A stretch of DNA of 46,876 bases. Origin: Thermodesulfovibrionia bacterium (GTDB taxonomy: Bacteria > Nitrospirota > Thermodesulfovibrionia > JACRGW01). The DNA lies in NCBI GenBank assembly GCA_919902995.1, contig CAKKSD010000043.1:1-46876 (forward strand), in the 5' to 3' direction. The notes under the pieces were generated by a model. That model made no database searches. It saw only the letters and a list, made by a program, of their open reading frames with translations, and was not told the DNA's origin. Below are positions 16,910-25,087 of the stretch, piece after piece. Made by a program: the position numbers and the translations under genes. How positions within the stretch are numbered: the stretch's first letter is position 1; every line of letters starts with the position of its first letter.

Positions 16910-18401
16910 ATTTTAAGCCTAACCATACTATAAATATGAAGATAATAAAAAATCCGAAGGTTATCAATGTGGTTAAGGATGAGGTATAGCTAAGGGCAGG
17001 TGTGTATGCCTCAAGGGTAGTATCCTTTAAAAGGAGATAGACATGGTAATCCTTTCTGACCAGTGATCTTACAGCCCCCATGAGGTTCATAAGCCAAATA
17101 TCACTAAAGCCGAGGAATATAAGTATATACTGAGCCCTGAAGTCTATATTCCCCCATTCTATTCTTCCCTTCTTTATTGCTATTCTATAAATAATGTAAT
17201 TTAGTAATGTCACCACGAGTAGGAGGACAGCAGCAGTATTCTTTGCCTTCATAAGGGCTAAAAACCCGAGGTGAGAAGGTAGTTCTGTAATCTTTAGAAA
17301 TTTTTCCTTTGTCATCCCCGCATACATCCATTCCTCCGGGACCATGGTGGCAAAGTAGTGTCTCGGGATAAACCAGATACAGGCAGCAAAGAATACAACT
17401 ATAAATCCAAACCTTACAATGGGGGCATACCCCATAGCCCCTTCTATCCTCTTCATACTGAGCCACATATAGTAATTGCTTGCCAGAAAGAGAAGCCCTA
17501 CGACAATTGCCTGTGCCTCAAAATACATAGATAATCTGTCAGACATCATGTATGTCCCCAATTCAGCGGCATATCGATAGAATTCCATTGCATATATGTA
17601 TCCCATGATGGGGAGTAAAAGCATGGCGCCAACACCGATAGTGTTTCCAATATAACCCATCCAATCATAGTAAGCCCTGTCTTTCTCATCTTTTGACCAC
17701 ACATATAAAAAGGCACCCATCATACCTACCATGTATCCCCCATAGGTTATATTCCCTACCAATCTGTGGAGATTTAGGGGTATCCATGTATAATTATAGA
17801 CATTCTCCCATACCGTAGGATTGATAAGGTCTCTTGGCGGTGTATTCATATAGGAGGCTATGGCATCCATATTAAAAAGGGTAAGGATTCCAACTATATT
17901 AAGAAGAATGCCTATAGATAAATGGATACCTTTTTTCTCCTTGAGGCGCTCCCAGCTAAAGTAATAGACATACATAAGGATTGTCTCAATAATAACCAAA
18001 CCGGGATAAAATAGAATCCAGAGCGGGGCAAATTGGTTTATGATGTGATATGAGAAATCAGGATACAACCCAAAAAGTAAAAATGCAAAGGTTCCTCCTG
18101 AAAGGGCGGTAATACTATATGCTATTGCCATTACCCTCGCTATATCCTTTGCCAGCCTCTCGTATCTGTAATCCCCCTTTCTCATATAGAGATACTCTGC
18201 AATTACAACGAACAATGGAACACCTAATATAAAAGAGGCAAAAAGGATGTGAAACTGGGCTACTATCCATATAGCTGTCCTGTTGCCAAAGATGGGGAAA
18301 TTTAGTGATTCAAGGTCGGAATATCCCTGTGCAGGGACAGAGGAAAATAATAGGAAGAATGTCAATAGTAGTCCTAAAATAATTGTTTTTTTATTTCTCA
18401 T
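16890..18401 (-). CDS. Cytochrome bd-like oxidase subunit I (CydA-related)
   Basis: A 503-residue membrane protein with an N-terminal hydrophobic leader ending near PAQGYS, then about nine or more helices. FNFPIFGNRTAIWIVAQFHILFASFILGVPLF carries the likely heme-ligand His, as in the CydA N-terminus, and HRLVGNITYGGYMVG another. The GRQPW quinol-loop motif of true bd oxidases is absent, and no CydB gene follows. Instead it overlaps a di-heme cytochrome c gene. This is the bd-like oxidase type seen in Nitrospira and relatives, thought to take electrons from cytochrome c rather than quinol. Whether it reduces O2 or another acceptor cannot be read from sequence. Confidence 0.85.
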   Translation of the reverse strand: MRNKKTIILGLLLTFFLLFSSVPAQGYSDLESLNFPIFGNRTAIWIVAQFHILFASFILGVPLFVVIAEYLYMRKGDYRYERLAKDIARVMAIAYSITALSGGTFAFLLFGLYPDFSYHIINQFAPLWILFYPGLVIIETILMYVYYFSWERLKEKKGIHLSIGILLNIVGILTLFNMDAIASYMNTPPRDLINPTVWENVYNYTWIPLNLHRLVGNITYGGYMVGMMGAFLYVWSKDEKDRAYYDWMGYIGNTIGVGAMLLLPIMGYIYAMEFYRYAAELGTYMMSDRLSMYFEAQAIVVGLLFLASNYYMWLSMKRIEGAMGYAPIVRFGFIVVFFAACIWFIPRHYFATMVPEEWMYAGMTKEKFLKITELPSHLGFLALMKAKNTAAVLLLVVTLLNYIIYRIAIKKGRIEWGNIDFRAQYILIFLGFSDIWLMNLMGAVRSLVRKDYHVYLLLKDTTLEAYTPALSYTSSLTTLITFGFFIIFIFIVWLGLKYGKEKG

Positions 18402-18441
18402 ATTTTAGTGCCCGTAGTTTTCATTTCTTAGATGATTAGGT

Positions 18442-18564
18442 TCACCAATTTAAAAGGGTAGCAAGGCGTTGATATGTGGTCATCTCATGGTTTATGTGGC
18501 CTATTATAAAACCCATTCCTGCCAAAATCAGGAGAATCAGGATTATTAGTTTTAATCTCTCCAT
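18442..18564 (-). CDS. 40-residue single-helix membrane peptide, CydX-like position
   Basis: Too short for the ORF track. Reads MERLKLIILILLILAGMGFIIGHINHEMTTYQRLATLLNW. One hydrophobic helix (residues 5-24) is followed by a polar tail. AAGGTG lies 6 bases before the ATG; a second in-frame ATG 27 bases upstream is less well placed. It sits directly upstream of the bd-like subunit gene. Size and topology recall CydX/CydS, the small stabilising subunits of bd oxidases, but I see no sequence match, so the comparison rests on size and place. Confidence 0.65.
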   Translation of the reverse strand: MERLKLIILILLILAGMGFIIGHINHEMTTYQRLATLLNW

Positions 18565-18623
18565 GTCAAACACCTTAACACCCCTTCTCATCCCCCCATT
18601 AATTTAGAGGGGAGTAAGGGCAG

Positions 18624-19616
18624 TTAAATTTTAAACATCTCGCTATGCTTATAGGCTATCAGGATATCCATCAACTCTGATTTTCCTTCATTAGACTTCT
18701 TATCCATCTCTGCTTTTAAGACTTTCAGGGCACCTTCAACCCCATCCCCAAAGAGCTTCTTCAGGAACTCTATGGGGATCCTCGTTTCGTCTGTTACCTC
18801 TCCCCTTTTATTGAACTTTGGTGGACCTAAGGGTGGTACATAATAGACATTTGGTATTGTCCCAAAATCGGGCTTTAAAGGGAGTGCAACCCCCCATTTT
18901 TTAACCAGTTTGTAAACATGCCCCTCCTTATCGTCCAGATAACCCACATGCCTTATCCTTCCTACACACTGTTTCGCACATGCCGGTGGAAGACCCTTTT
19001 CTATTCTGGGAAAACAGAATATGCACTTCTCTGATTGCCCAGGGATCCCCTTCTCAGCCCTTGCCCTCGAAGGATTGAAATATACCTTCTTATATGGACA
19101 TGCTGAGATACAGTCCTTTACACCCTTACACCTCTTCAAGTCCACAAGGACAATTCCATCCTCCTTCCTCTTATGGATTGCCTTATTAGGGCAGGCGGAA
19201 AGGCATGCTGGTTTTGTGCAGTGATTACATATCCTGGGGAGGTAGAAGAAGTAGGAGTTTGGATACTCCCCATCACCTTCATCCTCATCCCAGTTGGCAC
19301 CCCAGGAGGTTTCAGCATCCTGCTTTAAGGTCTTAGCACCTCCACTCATAAGTTCTTTGTAGTTATACTCCCAGGGAATTCCATAATCCTCAGGGATACG
19401 AGGTAACTCCCCTTTCCTTAGATTCCCCTTTTCATCCCATCCTGCTTTATAGTCCATATAACCCTTCGGATAACCTTTGCCAGGCTGTGTCTCTACATTG
19501 TTCCAATACATATATTCCCTGCCGAATCTGTTGGTCCACTGTGTCTTGCAGGCAGCAGTGCATGTTTGACACCCAAGACACTTATTCAAATCCATGACCA
19601 TCGCAAGTTGTCTCAA
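18624..19616 (-). CDS. Type II DMSO-reductase family iron-sulfur (beta) subunit
   Basis: A 330-residue electron-transfer subunit with four Cys clusters: CLGCQTCTAAC, CNHCTKPACLSACPNKAI, CKGVKDCISACP and CIFCFPRIEKGLPPACAKQC. YWNNVETQPGKGYPKGY is characteristic of beta subunits of the nitrate reductase/nitrite oxidoreductase/selenate, chlorate and ethylbenzene dehydrogenase group. It has no export signal and would travel with the Tat-exported alpha subunit. TTG start with AGGAGG 4 bases upstream. It lies between alpha and the small membrane peptide. No gamma (heme b) subunit gene is nearby, so electrons may pass directly to the membrane cytochrome. Confidence 0.92.
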   Translation of the reverse strand: MRQLAMVMDLNKCLGCQTCTAACKTQWTNRFGREYMYWNNVETQPGKGYPKGYMDYKAGWDEKGNLRKGELPRIPEDYGIPWEYNYKELMSGGAKTLKQDAETSWGANWDEDEGDGEYPNSYFFYLPRICNHCTKPACLSACPNKAIHKRKEDGIVLVDLKRCKGVKDCISACPYKKVYFNPSRARAEKGIPGQSEKCIFCFPRIEKGLPPACAKQCVGRIRHVGYLDDKEGHVYKLVKKWGVALPLKPDFGTIPNVYYVPPLGPPKFNKRGEVTDETRIPIEFLKKLFGDGVEGALKVLKAEMDKKSNEGKSELMDILIAYKHSEMFKI

Positions 19617-19626
19617 CTATCCTCCT

Positions 19627-19701
19627 ATTGACTATTGACGATTGAAGATTTAAATGAATTAAATTCCTTTATTATTCAATATTCAATAGTCAATCTTCAA
19701 T
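19627..19701. repeat. 7-bp periodic repeat in two inverted arms
   Basis: Left arm: three units ATTGACT, ATTGACG, ATTGAAG (19627-19647). Right arm: ATTCAAT, ATTCAAT, AGTCAAT, CTTCAAT (19674-19701), which is the inverted sense of the same motif. The right arm reaches into the last codons of the molybdoenzyme alpha gene. It can form a hairpin between alpha and beta genes. Confidence 0.7.
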
Positions 19702-22440
19702 TTTTTCAATATCTACCGAGGTCTCGCTGGTAATCTGATTCCCATCCCAGAAGGGGTTAAAGCTCATATGCCCATAATTGCCCACAATCTCAAGAGGGGT
19801 TATAATTCCAGGGACGACATTGTTATACCCCTTCCCCTCCTTAAACTGCAGGTTCTCCCATGCATGTTCTATCCATATAACATCCGGGGGTGTACCGGGA
19901 TGGAGTTTTGTCAATACATACATCTCCCCTACATCATTGAATACCCTTACCCTATCTCCATCTTTTATCCCCCTCTCAGCCGCAATCTTCGGGTTTATAT
20001 AAATTGCTGGTTTCCCCCTCTGAAGTCTCAAATGGTATTTGTTCATTCTCCAAGTGGTGTGGATACCATAGCGAGTATGAGGGTCATAATAGGCAAAGGG
20101 ATATTTCTTAGGTCTCACAGGCTCTCTTGCAGTGGGCGTGGCAAAACCGAGTTTTAAATAAAAATCCTGATCCACATAAAACTGCTGCCTACCGGAGGTT
20201 GTAAAATATGGCTGTTTTAGTTGAACCTGAAACTCAAATGGATAGAAAGGCCTATCTGGATATAAAGGGCTTGTTTGACCTGCGGCCCTGCCAGGGATTA
20301 TGAAGCCAGTTTTTTTCGCTTCTTCAACTGTAACTCCCTGTAATGCAGGTATCCGGGCCATTACCCATTCAAGCACACCTTTAAAGTCTGTTATCTCTTT
20401 ATCACCTACTGTTATAAAGTCCTCATAAAGAGCACCTATATTCCTCTTTGTCATTAATTTTGGGTCATCAATCTCTCCGATACCCCTCTTTTTGGCAACC
20501 TCCTGGATTTTTTTGCATAGGAGCATACAGATCTCCCACTCTGATTTAACACTGCCAGGAAGTTTAAGCCCTGGAGGGGGTATCATCACATTTGCAAATC
20601 TCCCATACCCAGGGTCCATCCTGACCTCATAGCTTTCATAGTTTGTTACTGAGGGGAGAATTATATCTGCGAGGGATGCTGAGGAATCCATCCTGTAATT
20701 CACATTTACATATAAGTTAACAGAATTTAGAATAGCCTTTTCTGTCTGTTTCTGGGCAGAGTTGCGTGAGAAACGGTTATCGTGAAAGAGCATCATAAGT
20801 TTTGGTTTGCCAAAATAAGGAAACCCCTCTTTCTTAATTGCATTATCTATCTGCTTTAGTAAACCTTTCTTATCAATTCCTGCCTTTCTTTCTAAGTCTT
20901 CATCGCTATAATGTGAAAGGAAGCTCCTCCACATATCACCGTCCATCCACTCCCCGAGAAATCCAGATCCAAAGCGGGCTGGCTTTGGTGAGGATAGGGC
21001 TCCTAATTCACCAAGACCCCACTCGTTATCTATATCCAGTCCACCCCTTCTGCCAGCATGTCCTGTTAGTGCCAGCATTAATGATGCACCCCAGCATGTA
21101 AGGACACCCCATAAGTATTTGTGTATGCGATAGCCCTGCATTATTATCGCCCTCTTTGCTTTTGAGAATCTCCTTGTCTCTTCATAAACTATGCTGGGAT
21201 GTATACCCGTAAATTTCTGGGTCTCCTCAGGAGAAAATTCTAAAGTCTCTTTTTTTATTTTCTCAAAGACGGTGGTAACTTCTATCTCCTCTCCGTCTTT
21301 ATCTTTAATCCTGAAGACCCCCTCAAGGGCAGGTCTTATATCCCCAAGCTCAAGTGTGGGTTCATTGCTACCAATACTCCCCCTGACCTTCACAGGGCTC
21401 TGCCTTTTTTCATCATAGAAGTAGAAGATATTATCCTCTCCACCCTTCATTAAATCTGATTCTCTGAGGAGTTTTCCATCCTTAAATTTAACAAGAAAGG
21501 GAAGGTTCGTCTGCTCTCGAACAAACTCCTCATCGTAAAGTTTCTCTTTAATAATTACATGAACCATTGACATTGTTAGAAAACTGTCCGTGCCAGGTTT
21601 TATTGGTATCCACAGACTGCTCTGTCTTGCAGTTGGATTGTAATCAGGTGATATGGAGACAACCCTCGCCCCTCTATACTTTCCCTCCCATATGTAATGG
21701 GCATCTGGCATCCTTGTGACAGTGGGGTTTATACCCCATGTGAGTAGGTAGTCTGCCTCATACCATGCCTCTGAGCTGCAGCCCACTGTAGAGATACCAT
21801 AGGCAATAGTTGCACCTGGAAACATATCTCCAACAGCACTTGCCACATTAAATCGGACAGCACCAAGGAGGGAACCGAGACGCAGGGCAGCAGCCCTCCG
21901 TACAGGCGAGAGTATGCCTGTGCCGGCATAGACCATCATTTTGTCAAATTCCCCTTTCCCTGCTACACGCACTACCTTTTCAGCTATCTCTTGTAGTGCC
22001 TCATCCCAGCTTATCCTTTTCCATTTCCCCTCTCCTCTGTTCCCAACCCGCTTCATTGGAAATAAAATTCGGTCTTTTTCATAAAGGGACTGAGAATGAA
22101 GGGCACCCTTATTACAACCTCTTGGATTGGCATCAGGGATATCAGGGGCTATCTGGGGATAACCTGCTACCTGTTCCTCTCTTACAATACGCCCATCCTT
22201 TTCAAAGGTCTGCCACGCACAGTTCCCCTTGCAATTGACACAGTGAGGCGAATATCCTGTGCTGGTTCCTCTCGTTATATCAAATTCCTTTCTATAGAGA
22301 TTTAGGGTGAGATTGCTTACTCTCCTTAGCTCTTCAGGCACATACCCGTCTTCCCCTGAGCTGGTAAGGCAGCTCGGGAGAATGGTAGTAGCCCCTGCCA
22401 CTACACCTATCTTAATAAACTCCCTTCGATTTATGTTCAT
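19690..22440 (-). CDS. Type II DMSO-reductase family molybdopterin oxidoreductase (alpha subunit)
   Basis: A 916-residue Mo-bisPGD enzyme. NRREFIKIGVVAGATTILPSC is a twin-arginine signal; LPSC at its end could also be a lipobox, so a Tat lipoprotein is possible. The first Fe-S site reads HCVNCKGNCAW with a further Cys in RGCNKG, i.e. the His-x3-Cys-x3-Cys arrangement of type II enzymes. GDMFPGATIAYG aligns with the loop that supplies the Asp ligand to Mo in NarG, and WGINPTVTRMPDAHY and SPDYNPTARQSS are cofactor-binding segments. Relatives are nitrite oxidoreductase, nitrate, selenate and chlorate reductases, dimethylsulfide and ethylbenzene dehydrogenases. Substrate unknown; the sulfur-related genes upstream point to a sulfur compound, as inference. 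Confidence 0.9.
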   Translation of the reverse strand: MNINRREFIKIGVVAGATTILPSCLTSSGEDGYVPEELRRVSNLTLNLYRKEFDITRGTSTGYSPHCVNCKGNCAWQTFEKDGRIVREEQVAGYPQIAPDIPDANPRGCNKGALHSQSLYEKDRILFPMKRVGNRGEGKWKRISWDEALQEIAEKVVRVAGKGEFDKMMVYAGTGILSPVRRAAALRLGSLLGAVRFNVASAVGDMFPGATIAYGISTVGCSSEAWYEADYLLTWGINPTVTRMPDAHYIWEGKYRGARVVSISPDYNPTARQSSLWIPIKPGTDSFLTMSMVHVIIKEKLYDEEFVREQTNLPFLVKFKDGKLLRESDLMKGGEDNIFYFYDEKRQSPVKVRGSIGSNEPTLELGDIRPALEGVFRIKDKDGEEIEVTTVFEKIKKETLEFSPEETQKFTGIHPSIVYEETRRFSKAKRAIIMQGYRIHKYLWGVLTCWGASLMLALTGHAGRRGGLDIDNEWGLGELGALSSPKPARFGSGFLGEWMDGDMWRSFLSHYSDEDLERKAGIDKKGLLKQIDNAIKKEGFPYFGKPKLMMLFHDNRFSRNSAQKQTEKAILNSVNLYVNVNYRMDSSASLADIILPSVTNYESYEVRMDPGYGRFANVMIPPPGLKLPGSVKSEWEICMLLCKKIQEVAKKRGIGEIDDPKLMTKRNIGALYEDFITVGDKEITDFKGVLEWVMARIPALQGVTVEEAKKTGFIIPGRAAGQTSPLYPDRPFYPFEFQVQLKQPYFTTSGRQQFYVDQDFYLKLGFATPTAREPVRPKKYPFAYYDPHTRYGIHTTWRMNKYHLRLQRGKPAIYINPKIAAERGIKDGDRVRVFNDVGEMYVLTKLHPGTPPDVIWIEHAWENLQFKEGKGYNNVVPGIITPLEIVGNYGHMSFNPFWDGNQITSETSVDIEKIED

Positions 22441-22444
22441 ATCA

Positions 22445-22485
22445 GTTTCAAGTTTAAGGTTGAAATTCTTTTATCTTGTATCTTG
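22445..22485. repeat. Short 7-bp periodic repeat
   Basis: GTTTCAA, GTTTAAG, GTTGAAA (22445-22465) followed by two copies of TATCTTG (22472-22485), in the 52-base gap between the transporter and alpha-subunit genes. No strong ribosome binding site for alpha is visible in it. Confidence 0.5.
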
Positions 22486-22492
22486 GAAATAT

Positions 22493-23590
22493 TTAATCGT
22501 TGGCAAGGTCAAGTTTCATCTTCTCTTTGACCTCTCCTACCAAGCGATACTTTCCAAAGAACATAATATGTGCTGTTACCATTGCAGCCATGAAAAATGT
22601 GCCACCCATTACAAAACTGCCTATTGACAATGTTGGCCATCCTGACATAAAGGCACCTGTTGTACACCCTCCACCAACAAGGGCACCAAATCCCATCATA
22701 ATTCCACCGACAAAGACTGTAAAACCCCGTATTGCCATATTGGAGCTGAATGCCTCCTGAAAAAGAGGTGTAACTCTTTCTTGATAGAGTGTTTTTGCAA
22801 GATAGGAGCTTAAGAATGCTCCAGGGAAAATGCCGAGTGTCAGCATGGCACGCCATAGGGTGCTTTCATTCAATGAAGGGACGCTTGTAAAAGAATAACC
22901 AAAAAAAGATGATAGATATGCCCCCAGTGCAAGAAATCCCCCGGAAAAGGAGAGATACTCCCCTAATGCAGTGCTGACAAATATCAACACCCCAGCGATC
23001 GCACCTGTAAAAATCCATCCCCATTCTCTTTGCAAGATGGGTTTTTCTTCCTTTATCTTATCAAACTTTTTAGCAGGGTCTATCATTGAAAGGAAGAAAC
23101 TCATACCAATGAAAAGAACTCCAAAGATAATGGCAAGATAACCGTAAGAGATATTAAAAACCATCGCCAATGTTATAACACTTGGCTCACCTCCAATGGC
23201 GCTGACTGTTGAAAAAAGAATCTCATAAATAAAAACACCTATGAAGATACCAAGCACACCCACTCCTACCAGCAATTTCCCTGACGACAACCTTGCCGCA
23301 CATGTACCGGGTCAGAGTGCAGCAACAGCCATACCAATTCCAAAGAGGATACCGCCAATAATGTGACCCGTACCAAAATATCCATTAATGCGGGGTACAA
23401 TACCAAGGTTCATCAAATCAGAAATGCCATACAATAGGGCTGCCACTGCAAGCCCTGTAAACATAAAGTTCATTGCTTTTAAGTCCCTCAGCAGGAGGGC
23501 ACCTATTATTCTTGAATATCTTACAACCCCCCCTCTGTGGAGTATAAAACCAAAAATTGCACCGATAAGAAGTCCACTTAATGCCTTCAT
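22493..23590 (-). CDS. YeeE/YedE-family sulfur transporter, selenoprotein with in-frame UGA at residue 93
   Basis: The track shows two ORFs (23312-23590 and 22493-23290) in the same frame, separated by one TGA at 23312-23314. Read as Sec, the product has 365 residues and the segment GMAVAAL-U-PGTCAAR, so Sec replaces the Cys of the family's GxCPGT motif. In characterised YeeE thiosulfate transporters a Cys near residue 91 is needed for uptake; here Sec is residue 93. A second conserved Cys site, GALVGGGCTTG, is near residue 309. The first half starts at ATG with GGGAGGG; the second half has no start with a ribosome binding site and would begin inside the conserved motif. About nine or more membrane helices. 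The neighbours are a rhodanese and a molybdoenzyme. Confidence 0.88.
23282..23314 (-). promoter_or_regulatory. UGA Sec codon with candidate bacterial SECIS hairpin
   Basis: Counting U of UGA as 1, bases 16-20 (GCGGC) pair with 27-31 (GUCGU, two wobbles), extended by U13-A33 and G14-C32 around a single bulged U15. The six-base loop is AAGGUU at 21-26. In E. coli fdhF the SelB-binding loop AGGUCU also occupies 21-26 and is closed by C20-G27. The match in position and the GGU in the loop are visible directly; SelB binding is inference. Confidence 0.7.
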
Positions 23591-23685
23591 CTTTATCCCT
23601 CCCTTTTTGAGTTTGTTGTAAACAGTAGGCAGAAATAACTGCTTACTCTTACTACCCTATGGGTCGGTTCTTCGACTTACTGCCC

Positions 23686-24624
23686 TTACATATCTGCAGG
23701 GATGTTTTTTACATCTCCCATAGGCAGTTCAGGTTTTGCTGACCAATCTTCCATGGAACCCCCATAAATCCTGACCTTTTCAAACCCTAACATCTTCAGA
23801 ACCATAAACCCATAGGTCGATCTCCCTATGCCCCAGTTACAGTAAGTAACAATCTCTTTATTTTTGGTAACACCGTATTTATTAAGAACCTTCTGTATCT
23901 CCTCTGCTGATTTAACAGTTGAGTCCCCTGCAAATTCAGTCCATTCTATATTAATAGCACCAGGGATAGAACCACCCCTTTTATTTTCAGCAGGATTGGT
24001 GCCTATATATTCGGCAAAACTACGCATATCGAGGATGGTTATCGCTTTCCTATTTGTAAGTATCCATTCCAATGTAGCTACCATCTCAGGTTTTGGTGCC
24101 GCTTTGAAGTTAGCCTTTTTAACAACTGTTGGTTTATCGGTTACAGAAAGTCCCTCAGAAATCCACTTTTCATAACCACCTCTTAGAACCTGCACATTGT
24201 TGTGTCCATAATATCTCAGTAGCACCAAGATTATACTGGCATCAGGGAAGGTGATGCTGTCATATACAATGACCCTGCTATTTACACCGATACCAGCTTT
24301 ACCGAACACCTTTGCAGCCTTTTCAGGTGGAATGACAAAACCATTAATTCTTTTATACTCCATATCTTCAGGTGTCCGAAAAAGGTTTTTAGGTATATTT
24401 ACAGCATTAGGTATATGCGCCTTCTGGTATTTCTCTGATGATCGGGCATCTACTATTACCATATCAGGCTTATAAAGGAGTGCTGATAGCTCTTTTGTTT
24501 CTATCAAATATCCTGGTAATAGTTTAACCGCAGAACTTTTTCCTGTTTGCCCTTCGGTTTTTTGGTTTCCGGTGCTAAAAACAAGAAGGATACAGATTAG
24601 GCTAATCTTTAAAGTTTTGGACAT
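23686..24624 (-). CDS. Exported double-rhodanese sulfurtransferase
   Basis: A 312-residue protein with a signal peptide (KTLKISLICILLVFSTGNQ) and two rhodanese domains. The first (about 45-160; VIVDARSSEKYQKAHIPNAVNIP) has VIVYDS where the active loop should be and so lacks the catalytic Cys. The second (about 180-300; ILDMRSFAEYIGTN) has the active Cys in VTYCNWGIGRST. This is the usual two-domain thiosulfate/3-mercaptopyruvate sulfurtransferase layout. Periplasmic location, next to a YeeE-type transporter, suggests handling of thiosulfate or sulfane sulfur outside the cytoplasm. No strong ribosome binding site is visible; 82 bases separate it from the upstream gene. Confidence 0.9.
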   Translation of the reverse strand: MSKTLKISLICILLVFSTGNQKTEGQTGKSSAVKLLPGYLIETKELSALLYKPDMVIVDARSSEKYQKAHIPNAVNIPKNLFRTPEDMEYKRINGFVIPPEKAAKVFGKAGIGVNSRVIVYDSITFPDASIILVLLRYYGHNNVQVLRGGYEKWISEGLSVTDKPTVVKKANFKAAPKPEMVATLEWILTNRKAITILDMRSFAEYIGTNPAENKRGGSIPGAINIEWTEFAGDSTVKSAEEIQKVLNKYGVTKNKEIVTYCNWGIGRSTYGFMVLKMLGFEKVRIYGGSMEDWSAKPELPMGDVKNIPADM

Positions 24625-24706
24625 TATAACGCTTAAAACGGTCTATCCTCGTGTGTCGGAAGTCCTGAGTCAACTCCTAAATCTCATCACTCTACTAATG
24701 ATTAAA

Positions 24707-25075
24707 TTATAGACATGCCTTTGACATTTTTCCCCCTCCTTCGAGAGGTATGATGTCATTTACCAATATCTTATTCCCCTTCAAGACTCCCTTTATTGCT
24801 ACCTGTTTTCCAAAACCCGAGTTGAATTTCCATTTTGGAATCTCATTGGCTTCCAGATGGTATACGGTTCTCTTTGAAGTGAAAAGCACAAGTGAAGATG
24901 GGTCTTTATACCATTCCAGATAACAGGTGGGAGACTTTAAACATTTTTCTGTAGTAAGTGTACCCTTTGCTACAATAATCTTAGTTGTTTCTTCTCCCAT
25001 TACTACCGGGGAATGTAATAGCACAACCCCTAATAAAGAAAGAAAAAATAAAACCCCTATTTTATATCCGTTCAT
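24707..25075 (-). CDS. Small secreted protein, possible OB-like fold, unknown function
   Basis: The start is ATG 25075, 8 bases after AGGAGG; the track's GTG is too close to it. The 122-residue product has a signal peptide (NGYKIGVLFFLSLLGVVLLHSPVVMG) and a mature part of alternating strands (KIIVAKGTLTTEKC; LVLFTSKRTVYHLEAN; KQVAIKGVLKGNKILVNDIIPL), which suggests a small beta barrel. Two Cys (KCLKSPTCYLEW) may pair, and there is a Cys two residues from the C-terminus. It lies 12 bases after the ArsR gene and is surely co-transcribed. Function unknown; a redox or sulfur carrier role would fit the setting. Confidence 0.7.
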   Translation of the reverse strand: MNGYKIGVLFFLSLLGVVLLHSPVVMGEETTKIIVAKGTLTTEKCLKSPTCYLEWYKDPSSLVLFTSKRTVYHLEANEIPKWKFNSGFGKQVAIKGVLKGNKILVNDIIPLEGGGKMSKACL

Positions 25076-25087
25076 GACGTTCACCTC

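Noticed and set aside
22493-23290. Second half of the YeeE gene as an independent 265-residue protein starting at TTG 23290
   Set aside because: No ribosome binding site, the start falls within the conserved PGTCAARL motif, and the upstream frame is continuous apart from one TGA.
24625-24706. Search for an ANTAR-type double hairpin or second ArsR operator before the rhodanese gene
   Set aside because: No paired hexaloop hairpins or copy of ATTAGAATATTCTAAT is visible in this gap.
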